Assembly: GCA_018266255.1 (NCBI GenBank)
Contig: JAFEAT010000015.1
Coordinates: forward strand, 62,001 to 126,000
DNA length: 64,000 nt
Reading direction: 5' to 3'
Source: Cyanobacteria bacterium SZAS-4
GTDB lineage: Bacteria; Cyanobacteriota; Vampirovibrionia; Obscuribacterales; Obscuribacteraceae
This document shows positions 1 to 6,813 of the stretch, piece after piece. The first letter of the stretch is position 1. The number at the start of each line of letters is the position of its first letter. The notes below the pieces were generated by a model, which was not told the origin of the DNA, searched no databases, and saw nothing but the letters and a program-made list of their open reading frames with translations. The position numbers and the translations under genes are program-made.

Positions 1-264
1 GAGAATAGCTCAATGTGGACGATCGGCTGTCGATAAAAAGATTCATGACCTGTTCCCTCTTAAATCATTGCCTGTTCCTTTTGTTCCCAAACTGCCCGCT
101 TACTACGCGAAAACTGCGAGATTAATGGAAAGATTCAGGCGACCGATAACGATTGGAGCCGGGATACGGTCAACCTGGACGACGAAAACTTATTGACAAC
201 CCCGCGCGATGGAACCGAGTAGCAGTAGATTCCGTCGCTGCACTGGTGAATGGAGGAATGGGAA
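1..264. other. Left edge, no confident gene
   Basis: Frame 2 of the + strand is open from base 2 to a TGA at 194-196 (about 64 codons) and could be the tail of a gene that begins outside the window. The translation is basic and Pro-rich at its centre, and I recognise no family in it. A TTGACA at 193-198 lacks a -10 box at normal spacing, so I do not call a promoter. Confidence 0.2.
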
Positions 265-822
265 ATGAATCACAATGTTTTTAAAGGCTGCCTCGCTATC
301 GCGTTGACAGTGGGTTTGCAATCTGTTTGTTTTGCTGATGACACCGTAAGTACTACTACTACTTCGACTGAAGGTCCTCCGGTTGTGCTGGACAGTTACA
401 TGAAGCCAACTGTAGTGCAAACAAAAGAGACCACTGATGCAGCTGGCAATGTCCAAAGAACTGTTGCACCGATTATTCAAGAAAGACATGAACACGTGAT
501 GCTGCCTGCAAGCGAAACCACGTCGACGGTAACCGAGCACACTGGCTCTGCAGCTGTAGTCAAGACAGAGTCGAGCGTGGCGCAGAGCACCTTCCGCAGT
601 GCACCTGCCCGCAAAGTGGCGCACCGTGTACGACACCACCGACGCACATGTGCTTCAGTGCGCCCACGCGTAGCGGTAGTAAAGCCGAGAGCTGTAGCTG
701 TTGCGAACAAAGTAGTCGTCGAAAAAAGAATCGTCGAACCGACTGTGATTCAGAGACAAGATACGACAGTATCGAAAGCCACAGTTATAGAACGAAAAGA
801 TCCAGCCCTAGACAATCAGTAA
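265..822 (+). CDS. Secreted Thr/Val-rich basic protein, unknown function
   Basis: 185 residues. The ATG at 265 follows GGAGGAATGGGAA, a good ribosome site, and begins a typical signal peptide (hydrophobic core around residues 9-22, ending CFADD); an in-frame ATG 15 bases upstream lacks such a site. The mature part is Thr/Ser/Val-rich, with a strongly basic His/Arg stretch near residues 115-135 and a C-terminal Val/Lys/Glu-rich segment containing two similar pieces (VIQRQDTT and VIERKDPA). No domain is recognised. The composition suggests an extended exported protein that could bind polyanions or the cell wall, which is inference. It stands alone, with a small protein gene 119 bases downstream on the same strand. 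Confidence 0.7.
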   Translation: MNHNVFKGCLAIALTVGLQSVCFADDTVSTTTTSTEGPPVVLDSYMKPTVVQTKETTDAAGNVQRTVAPIIQERHEHVMLPASETTSTVTEHTGSAAVVKTESSVAQSTFRSAPARKVAHRVRHHRRTCASVRPRVAVVKPRAVAVANKVVVEKRIVEPTVIQRQDTTVSKATVIERKDPALDNQ

Positions 823-941
823 TTATCTAGTTTAAGAAATCTCGAGATAGCCGCGAAGCGCTAGGCTTGGCGGCTGTTTCCATTTCTCAGGAACATGAGC
901 TTTTGATGGCCGTCAATACTCTTGTAAGTGAGGATGGGAAG

Positions 942-1130
942 ATGAGCGAACTTGAGTCGGTCACTATTGGCGCGCAAATGTGCGACGGTATCGAATGTAA
1001 TACCGAATATGTGGAACTGAATGACACGTTTGACCTGACGCACCAAGCACACGTCAATCTGCAGTCAGATGTTTGCTCAGATGGATTGTGTTCGATCGAA
1101 TGGAAGCCATCACGCGACTCAGCCGCCTGA
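942..1130 (+). CDS. Small protein with C-terminal CxxGxCxxxWKPxR motif
   Basis: 62 residues from the ATG at 942, chosen because GAGG lies 8 bases upstream and because this gives a length like that of the second family member at 55732-55905 (57 residues). In-frame ATG/TTG starts at 906 and 867 are less supported. The body is acidic and polar with a CDGIEC pair near residue 14. The C-terminus VCSDGLCSIEWKPSRDSAA matches VCKNGVCLVNWKPQRPAAA of the other protein in all Cys, Gly, Trp, Lys, Pro and Arg positions and the final Ala pair. No signal peptide or membrane segment. Function unknown; metal binding, a disulphide-closed tail, or a peptide precursor are possibilities, none demonstrated. Confidence 0.6.
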   Translation: MSELESVTIGAQMCDGIECNTEYVELNDTFDLTHQAHVNLQSDVCSDGLCSIEWKPSRDSAA

Positions 1131-1281
1131 AGCAGTTGAACCTTGTATCAAACTTTCAGGGGCTCGTTAACTTTGATTTCTTGAATTAAACTGAAGTATA
1201 GGTGTCCCGAAACACGCCCATCGCGCCCGAAACGCGCCAGGCTGAAGCTTTTGGCGTGTCGGACTTGATGAGTTAACTACC

Positions 1282-1306
1282 AACAATTCGACACTTGAGA
1301 ATTGTT
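1282..1306. promoter_or_regulatory. 8-bp dyad upstream of PAS genes
   Basis: AACAATTC and GAATTGTT form a perfect 8-bp inverted repeat around a 9-base centre, 58 bases before the first PAS gene. It could be an operator or an RNA hairpin. It lacks a T-run, so it is not a typical terminator for the gene upstream. No clear -35/-10 pair is visible nearby. Confidence 0.3.
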
Positions 1307-1363
1307 CAAATGACACGCGGTTGCCACAGATTTGCGTTATATTCAAAGTAAGGGAAATTGAAT

Positions 1364-2623
1364 ATGTTGCAAGAAGAGCGGCCAGACCTGAAGGAGCAGC
1401 TTCAACAGCGCATCGTGGAACTCCAAGAGGAGCTCCACAGCTTGGCCAGCGACATTTCCTACGCGCCCAACGCGAACGCAGTCGACGTCAGCCAGGAATA
1501 TCGAAGCAGCCTCGAAAGATTTCTAGCGGCTGATTCCATCGCCATGCTCCGCTGCACCATTGGTGGCACAGTTATCGATGTAAATCAGGCTTTCACCGAT
1601 ATGATCGGCTATACGAAGGAAGAAGCACTCTCCGGCACATTAGATTGGACCAAGATGACTCCGCCAGGCTGGGAAGCTGCCGATGCCAATGCAATCCAAC
1701 AAATTTTACAGGGCGGCAGTGCTGTTCCTTTTGAGAAGGAATACCTCCACAAAAGCGGTCAAAAAGTGCCGATTATGCTCGCCGTGAGCGCGCTAGACTC
1801 GACTGGCGATGATTGCTTGTGCCTGTTCGTCGACCTCTCCGAGCAGAAGAGGAAAGAAGCGGAACTCAAATTGAGCGAAGCTCAATTCAGATTGCTGGCT
1901 GAATCAATTCCGCAGATGGTGTTCACGGTCGCGGCTAATGGAGTGACCGACTACTTCAACAAACGCTGGGGCGAACTGACAGGTGTTCAACCCACCTTCG
2001 GATTCGAGAACACGTGGCACGAGCTGTGCCACCCCGATGATGTGGAGCGAGTTCAAGAATATTGGAACGGCGCAAAATCTAACAAAACTCCCGTCCAAAT
2101 CGAGTCTAGATACAAACGCAAAGACGGCACCTACGCATGGGCTCTCCAGCGCGCGTTTCCCTTCATCGACGAAGATGGAAACATCGCAAAATGGTTCGGT
2201 ACACTCACTGACATCGATGAGCAGAAGCAAGCCGAGGAAGAGATACGCGCGAGTGAGATTCGCTTTCGCACTCTCGCCGATGCTATTCCGCAGATAGTCT
2301 GGACAGCAGACGGCGATGGGAGAATAGATTTTTTCAACCACCGCTGGTTCGAATACACTGGATTGTCCATCCAGCAGAGCCGTGATGATGGATGGAAACT
2401 GCTGATTCATCCAGACGATCTGCCCGCATACATGAAAGAGTGGGAGAACGCTTTGAAGACAGGCGACACCTATGAAGTCAACTTTCGGTTGAGGCGAGCG
2501 GTCGGCATCAAAAACGGCAGCGACAAGGCTTACAGGCGGCATTTAGGCCGCGCTGTTGCATTAAGGGCAAGAAACGGGCAAGTAATTAAGTGGTTCGCGA
2601 CGTGGACCGAGATTGAGCATTAA
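1364..2623 (+). CDS. Triple-PAS sensor protein without output domain (A)
   Basis: 419 residues from the ATG at 1364, preceded by AAGGGA at good spacing. An N-terminal coiled coil (about 5-30) leads to three PAS/PAC units at about 53-165, 170-288 and 296-419. Each of the last two starts with FR(L/T)LAxxIPQ(M/I)V and carries HPDD and a WFGTLTDI- or WFATWTEI-type PAC end. No histidine kinase, GGDEF, EAL or DNA-binding domain follows: the protein stops right after the third PAC. It may act as a ligand- or redox-sensing partner for a separate kinase, which is inference. The next gene is a paralogue with the same architecture 16 bases downstream, so the two are probably co-transcribed and arose by duplication. 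Confidence 0.85.
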   Translation: MLQEERPDLKEQLQQRIVELQEELHSLASDISYAPNANAVDVSQEYRSSLERFLAADSIAMLRCTIGGTVIDVNQAFTDMIGYTKEEALSGTLDWTKMTPPGWEAADANAIQQILQGGSAVPFEKEYLHKSGQKVPIMLAVSALDSTGDDCLCLFVDLSEQKRKEAELKLSEAQFRLLAESIPQMVFTVAANGVTDYFNKRWGELTGVQPTFGFENTWHELCHPDDVERVQEYWNGAKSNKTPVQIESRYKRKDGTYAWALQRAFPFIDEDGNIAKWFGTLTDIDEQKQAEEEIRASEIRFRTLADAIPQIVWTADGDGRIDFFNHRWFEYTGLSIQQSRDDGWKLLIHPDDLPAYMKEWENALKTGDTYEVNFRLRRAVGIKNGSDKAYRRHLGRAVALRARNGQVIKWFATWTEIEH

Positions 2624-2639
2624 GGAACGAAGTACAATC

Positions 2640-3902
2640 ATGACCATCCGCGATACTTCATCCAAATCTAGCGAACTGCTTTTGCTGCGGGCGAAGATTC
2701 ATGAATTGGAAACGCGGGTGGAGCAAGCGAAACTCGAAAAGAAGTTAGCGAGTGGTGGCTATAAAGAATTCTCGGACAAGGAGCGCTTGCGCCGTTACAT
2801 CGACTCGAACATCGTTGCCATACATCGCGCTGATATCTACGGAAACATCACCGAAGCCAACGACGCGACTGTCAAGTTGCTTGGTTATCCAAAGGAAGAT
2901 TTGTACTCCGGAAAAGTTAAGTGGACACACTTCACACCGCCAGAGTTTCTTCACATGGATAAGGCAGCGATCGAACAACTGCGTGAAACCGGTCGAACAC
3001 CATTTTTTCGGAAAGAATACATTCGCAGCGACGGCAGCCGCGTGCCAGTTTTGGTGCAAGTCACAGCCGTAAATCGCGAGGCGACTGATTGTTTTACGAT
3101 CGTTTTCGATCTCACAGAAAGTGACAAGCTCGAACGTCAATTGCAGGAGAGCGAAAAGCAATTTCGCGCTCTGGCAGAGGCGATTCCGCACATTGTTTGG
3201 ATGTGTGATCCAACCGGCAAAATCGCTTACGCAAACAAGAGATGGTTCGACTTCACCGGATTATCTCCAAACGACCATGAGGGAAGATGGCTCTCGGTGC
3301 TGCATCCAGACGATCGCAAACTATGCTTGCAAGAGGCTGAGCGTGCGTTTCGCACCAATACCGATTTTAATATGGAAATTCGTTATCGTGCGGCCAACGG
3401 CACTTACGTCTGGCATCTCGTTCGCGCACATATTATTGACGATCCAAAAAACGGCGAGAAAATCTGGTTTGGTACCAGCACTGATATCGATGATAAGAAG
3501 CGGGCTTCAGACGAGATCAAGGAGAGCGAAATGCGTTTTCGCATGCTCGCAGATGCGATACCGCAGATAGTGTTTACGGCGAACCCTAACGGCGAGATAG
3601 ACTTCTTCAACGACCGATGGTTCGAATTTACTGGTCTGTCACTGGCGCAGAGTCAAAACAACGGCTGGCAGCTGCTCATCCATCCTGATGACTTGCCCAG
3701 ATACATGAATGAGTGGCAGAAAGCGCTAGATACAGGAGACAGCCACGAAATTGAATTCAGGCTTCGCCGAGCTGTAGGAGTCAAGACCGTCAAGAATCAC
3801 GCCTATCGTTCCCACCTGGCAAGGGCAGTCGCCTTGCGGGGAACCAATGGATCAGTGATCAAGTGGTTTGCCACCTGGACTGAAATCGAAGGTCATAAGT
3901 AG
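2640..3902 (+). CDS. Triple-PAS sensor protein without output domain (B)
   Basis: 420 residues from the ATG at 2640; a TTG at 2613 would overlap the preceding gene. The order matches its upstream neighbour: a short coiled coil (residues 12-40), then PAS/PAC units at about 52-165, 170-290 and 297-420, ending in IKWFATWTEIEGHK. The third PAS units of the two proteins are especially close (DFFN..WFE.TGLS, HPDDLP.YM.EW, FRLRRAVG). No catalytic output domain is present. The pair probably forms hetero- or homodimers that regulate another protein; that partner is not identifiable here, although two PAS kinases are encoded at 10185 and 21894. Confidence 0.85.
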   Translation: MTIRDTSSKSSELLLLRAKIHELETRVEQAKLEKKLASGGYKEFSDKERLRRYIDSNIVAIHRADIYGNITEANDATVKLLGYPKEDLYSGKVKWTHFTPPEFLHMDKAAIEQLRETGRTPFFRKEYIRSDGSRVPVLVQVTAVNREATDCFTIVFDLTESDKLERQLQESEKQFRALAEAIPHIVWMCDPTGKIAYANKRWFDFTGLSPNDHEGRWLSVLHPDDRKLCLQEAERAFRTNTDFNMEIRYRAANGTYVWHLVRAHIIDDPKNGEKIWFGTSTDIDDKKRASDEIKESEMRFRMLADAIPQIVFTANPNGEIDFFNDRWFEFTGLSLAQSQNNGWQLLIHPDDLPRYMNEWQKALDTGDSHEIEFRLRRAVGVKTVKNHAYRSHLARAVALRGTNGSVIKWFATWTEIEGHK

Positions 3903-3910
3903 AGCCAACA

Positions 3911-3926
3911 CGCACCACATCTGGTG
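3911..3926. terminator. Small hairpin at convergent gene ends
   Basis: GCACCA-CATC-TGGTGC is a perfect 6-bp stem between two convergent genes and abuts the stop codon of the minus-strand one. It belongs to a set of similar CACC-N6-GGTG palindromes found at other convergent junctions in the window. No T-tract, so terminator activity is only a guess. Confidence 0.3.
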
Positions 3927-4130
3927 CTAGACATGCGTGTGCGTTGTCTTTGAAATCGTTTGCACAGCGGCTGGTGGAGTTGAATTTGACGCGGCGCCCT
4001 CGCCCTCTCCTTCGTTCAAGGCAGCTTTTCCGAACGTGAAGTACATCAATCCGAATCCGACTACTGCAACTAAGCTAAGACCAAGGAATATCGGCATAAA
4101 GCTCGATTTTTCTTTTTGGAGATAGGTCAT
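3927..4130 (-). CDS. Small single-pass membrane protein
   Basis: 67 residues from the ATG at 4130, chosen because TAGGGG lies 8 bases upstream; the longer open frame to 4241 has no comparable site. A basic N-terminus (YLQKEKSS) precedes one transmembrane helix at about residues 12-34, then an acidic Gly/Glu stretch and a Thr/Ser/Pro-rich tail ending in THTHV. The topology would place the tail outside the cytoplasm or act as a signal anchor. I recognise no family. It is transcribed towards the PAS pair and ends 24 bases from it. Confidence 0.55.
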   Translation of the reverse strand: MTYLQKEKSSFMPIFLGLSLVAVVGFGLMYFTFGKAALNEGEGEGAASNSTPPAAVQTISKTTHTHV

Positions 4131-4255
4131 TACGTTTACCCCTAGAAAATATACGTGCGCCGTTGGCGCATTCCCCCACGCGAAGTATCTCAAGGTCAAC
4201 GGTATCGTTGCCGTGGCTACTAAGTTGGAATCAAACGACAAATCATTTCGTTGAA

Positions 4256-4269
4256 TCTATTTAAATAGA
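4256..4269. promoter_or_regulatory. 14-bp perfect palindrome
   Basis: TCTATTTAAATAGA is self-complementary and lies in the gap upstream of the small membrane protein gene at 3927-4130. It could be an operator or part of an AT-rich promoter; there is no further support. Confidence 0.2.
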
Positions 4270-4324
4270 CTGCGAGATTGTCCATATGTTTCCGAAAATC
4301 TCATCGTATGTTTCAAAATTCCCA

Positions 4325-4738
4325 TCATGGTCCGGATGAACAGTGGTTATCTTTCGGCACGCTTTCAGCGGTCTGATTAGGCATCATGCAGCCTGGCGTC
4401 TCTAAATGTATGACTCGACCAGACTCGGAAAAACTAGGACAGTGCTCCGCAAAATCTCCACAACTGCCGTGGCACAGAACCATGTTGCAAATAAAAGGAG
4501 CGCAGTAGTTCTGACGCCAACGCTCGAAGGAAGTACGCGCAACAGGTGTTCGCATGCCAGCAAAAATGACGTCGCCCAGCATCGCCTGAGCGGTGGTTGT
4601 CGGAAGGCCTGCGGATATGGATTTGGGGTCAGAGGTAGTGACCGACGCGGCAGGTCTGGGCACACGAAAGGTCTCTTCTGCGCGCGCAGATTTAACAGAG
4701 AAAATCGAAATCACAATCAAGCAGATGGCTTTGATCAT
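4325..4738 (-). CDS. Secreted cysteine-rich small protein
   Basis: 137 residues with a clear signal peptide (residues 1-20, ending SARAEE). The mature protein begins with a Pro/Ala/Thr-rich segment and has a compact C-terminal half holding seven cysteines (YC, IC, LCHGSC, HC, PGC, NHC), which suggests a disulphide-bonded or metal-binding extracytoplasmic domain. The ATG directly abuts the TAA of the upstream TPR gene, so both are translated from one message and the products probably work together outside the membrane. The upstream partner also ends with a CPIC pair. No family recognised. Confidence 0.7.
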   Translation of the reverse strand: MIKAICLIVISIFSVKSARAEETFRVPRPAASVTTSDPKSISAGLPTTTAQAMLGDVIFAGMRTPVARTSFERWRQNYCAPFICNMVLCHGSCGDFAEHCPSFSESGRVIHLETPGCMMPNQTAESVPKDNHCSSGP

Positions 4739-6145
4739 TTAGAAGTGGAAGCCGCCGCCCATCATTCTGCAGATCGGACAATGCAAGCCGGATGAATAAA
4801 GAGCTGCTCGCATCCCAACGTTCATAACCTTTCCGAGCCCTCCTCCTTTCTTCGGAGCCTGTTGTGCTACTCCCATTGTCGGTGGTGGCGGTTGTTGGTT
4901 GACGTTCATGGTCGGCATGTAATTGCTGTTCGTAAACTGTGTGGTGTTCATCAGCACGTCGTTTTGAGTACCGCTAAGTTGGAATGGCTGACCTGTATAC
5001 GCGCCGACCGGAGAGCTAGCGGTTAACGGAGCGGACGATGTGGCTGCATCGACCGGCACCTGGAAGTGACCAAGCGTCGCCGTTCGTTTGGCGCTGGTAG
5101 AGGCTGCTGATGAACGCGCAGACGCTGACAGCTGATGCTCCATTGCAGTCACAGCAGCAATGTAATCTTTGTCTTTCGGATTGAAGTTGAGTGCGGCGCG
5201 ATAGTTCGTCAACGCGATGACATAGTCGTGATTTCGTTCCGCTAGCGAGCCGAGATTGTAGAAGGCATCCGCATTGCGCGGGTCGACCGTGAGCACGCGC
5301 CGGAACGTGTCTTCAGCCTCGCGATATTGCCCGTTGGAGTATTGTCTGAGACCCTCGCGCAATAAATTGCGAGCTTGCGAATTGAGATTGGTGGAATTCA
5401 TCGTTGCAGCAATTGATGGCGCCGCTGGTGGCATTGATTCTACCTTTTTTGGGGCGGTCGGAGGGATTGCCATCTTCGCCTCTAGCGGCTTGAGCGGGAT
5501 CAACCCGACTTTGCCGGTAACAGAACTTTTCTTTTCAGCACTTGCTTTAATCGCATCAGTCTTAGACACAAGTGGCTTAGACGGTCCAGATTTAGATAGT
5601 TTGGATGCGTCGACCTTGACTGCTGCCGTCTTAGATTCGCCGCTCTTGCTTACGTCACTCTTGGAGGCATCGGCCTTTTCAAAGTCAGTGTTCTCTCGCT
5701 CGGCTTGCAACGCGCACTGAGACGCCGCTTGCGAGGAAGCTCGCTCTGACTCTTCCTTCGCTGTTACCGAATCACCTTTTTCCGAATCAACTTTGGTCGC
5801 ATCGCCTTTTGACAAATCATCTCTAGCCCGTGGTTCATCTCCCTTTGCGGCATCAATCATCGCTGGCTTGGATGACTTACTTGCACCACCATCTTTTAGA
5901 CCAAGAAAGTCAGAGATCGAATCCACACGTTTCTGTACTGAACCGTGCTTGGTTTTGCCGTACAAGTTCATCTCGACTGCATCAAGGCGACTTTCAACGG
6001 GCTGATCGACTGCTGTTTTACCAAGCAACATCTGCTCGGCTTTCTCGATTCTGGCATCGATCGGGTCGTCGGCTCGAGCTTCACTGGCAGCGTAGAACCC
6101 TGCAAGCATTGAGAAAGAAAGCGCTAGAACAATTCGATTCTTCAT
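4739..6145 (-). CDS. Secreted TPR protein with Lys/Ser/Asp-rich linker and C-terminal CPIC
   Basis: 468 residues. A signal peptide ends near residue 25 (SEARADD). Residues 30-85 hold short repeats in which an R(I/L)D..E..L(L/Y)GK pattern recurs. Residues 90-230 are a low-complexity Lys/Ser/Asp/Ala linker with many SK and DA(S/T)K repeats. Two or three TPR helices follow at about 258-340 (for example QYSNGQYREAEDTFRRVL). The tail is Thr/Pro/Asn-rich and ends HCPICRMMGGGFHF, where the two cysteines could bind metal. It precedes the Cys-rich secreted protein without a gap. A scaffold at the cell surface or in the periplasm is likely; the partner is unknown. Confidence 0.75.
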   Translation of the reverse strand: MKNRIVLALSFSMLAGFYAASEARADDPIDARIEKAEQMLLGKTAVDQPVESRLDAVEMNLYGKTKHGSVQKRVDSISDFLGLKDGGASKSSKPAMIDAAKGDEPRARDDLSKGDATKVDSEKGDSVTAKEESERASSQAASQCALQAERENTDFEKADASKSDVSKSGESKTAAVKVDASKLSKSGPSKPLVSKTDAIKASAEKKSSVTGKVGLIPLKPLEAKMAIPPTAPKKVESMPPAAPSIAATMNSTNLNSQARNLLREGLRQYSNGQYREAEDTFRRVLTVDPRNADAFYNLGSLAERNHDYVIALTNYRAALNFNPKDKDYIAAVTAMEHQLSASARSSAASTSAKRTATLGHFQVPVDAATSSAPLTASSPVGAYTGQPFQLSGTQNDVLMNTTQFTNSNYMPTMNVNQQPPPPTMGVAQQAPKKGGGLGKVMNVGMRAALYSSGLHCPICRMMGGGFHF

Positions 6146-6221
6146 TTATGTACTACTGACAGTATCCAAGAATTAGGAAGCTGAGACGAAGATCTTGAAT
6201 CTGGAAGACGCGGTTGTAAGC

Positions 6222-6249
6222 AGAATAATTTGATTATGCACTTTCTCAA
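6222..6249 (-). promoter_or_regulatory. Possible promoter for the TPR/Cys-rich operon
   Basis: On the minus strand TTGAGA (5 of 6 consensus) is followed after 16 bases by TATTCT (4 of 6), about 77 bases before the ATG at 6145. Within the 306-base gap at 6146-6451 this is the only promoter-like pair I can support; nothing else was seen there apart from the ribosome site of the gene at 6452. Confidence 0.3.
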
Positions 6250-6451
6250 AAAGTCGTGCTAGTTAAAAACGCTGACGCAGCTTCCTCTTATTTACCCTTA
6301 CAGAGTCCGAAATACGCGAAATAGAGGACTTTTAACAATAGCGCTAGCAGCTTGAACGGCGGCAATGGCTTTGTCATACTGCAACTGTTAGGCGCTTTTC
6401 GTCAAGAGAGCGGCAATGTTCGACTCGATTACACAGGTGAAGGAAATTTCC

Positions 6452-6784
6452 ATGAAACGCACATCAATTATTACCGCCGGTTTGGCACTACTAATCGGCT
6501 TCTCAACTCTGCAACAACCGGCTCAAGCTGGCTGGACCATCTATGAACGCCAGGTTCGTTTGAAAAAAGAAGCAGCGCAGGGAATGAAAGCCAACGAATT
6601 GACGAAGAAGGAATACGACAGCTTGCTGGAATCTCTCGAAGACATCAACAACAGAATCAAGAAGATGAAGGCAAAGAACGCGGGTAAGTTGAGCATCAAG
6701 GATCAAGGAAAGATTGAACGAAGTCTCAATGACGTTTCAGTCAAGATTACAAAACTGCGTTTAGAAAAACGCGTCGCCAAGTAA
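6452..6784 (+). CDS. Small secreted coiled-coil protein
   Basis: 110 residues from the ATG at 6452, which has GAAGGAA 6 bases upstream and begins a signal peptide (basic MKRTS, hydrophobic core, cleavage near AQAGW at residue 26). The mature protein is a Lys/Glu-rich helical hairpin: residues about 30-75 and 85-108 look like two amphipathic helices with Leu/Ile heptads and are very basic overall. No cysteines and no family recognised. A periplasmic or surface helical protein is likely. It converges with the DUF2207 gene. Confidence 0.7.
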   Translation: MKRTSIITAGLALLIGFSTLQQPAQAGWTIYERQVRLKKEAAQGMKANELTKKEYDSLLESLEDINNRIKKMKAKNAGKLSIKDQGKIERSLNDVSVKITKLRLEKRVAK

Positions 6785-6785
6785 A

Positions 6786-6799
6786 CACCATATATGGTG
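6786..6799. terminator. CACC-ATATAT-GGTG palindrome
   Basis: A perfect 14-bp palindrome starting one base after the TAA of the preceding gene and 15 bases from the stop of the convergent DUF2207 gene. It has the same CACC-N6-GGTG form as the palindromes at 15303-15322 and 27156-27172. No T-tract. Confidence 0.3.
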
Positions 6800-6813
6800 G
6801 CGGTGCGAGCGCT

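Noticed and set aside
193-198. TTGACA as a -35 box before the first gene
   Set aside because: No -10-like hexamer at 15-19 bases.
1904-2542. 212-codon minus-strand frame across the first PAS gene
   Set aside because: The + strand shows three PAS domains in the same stretch, so this is a shadow.
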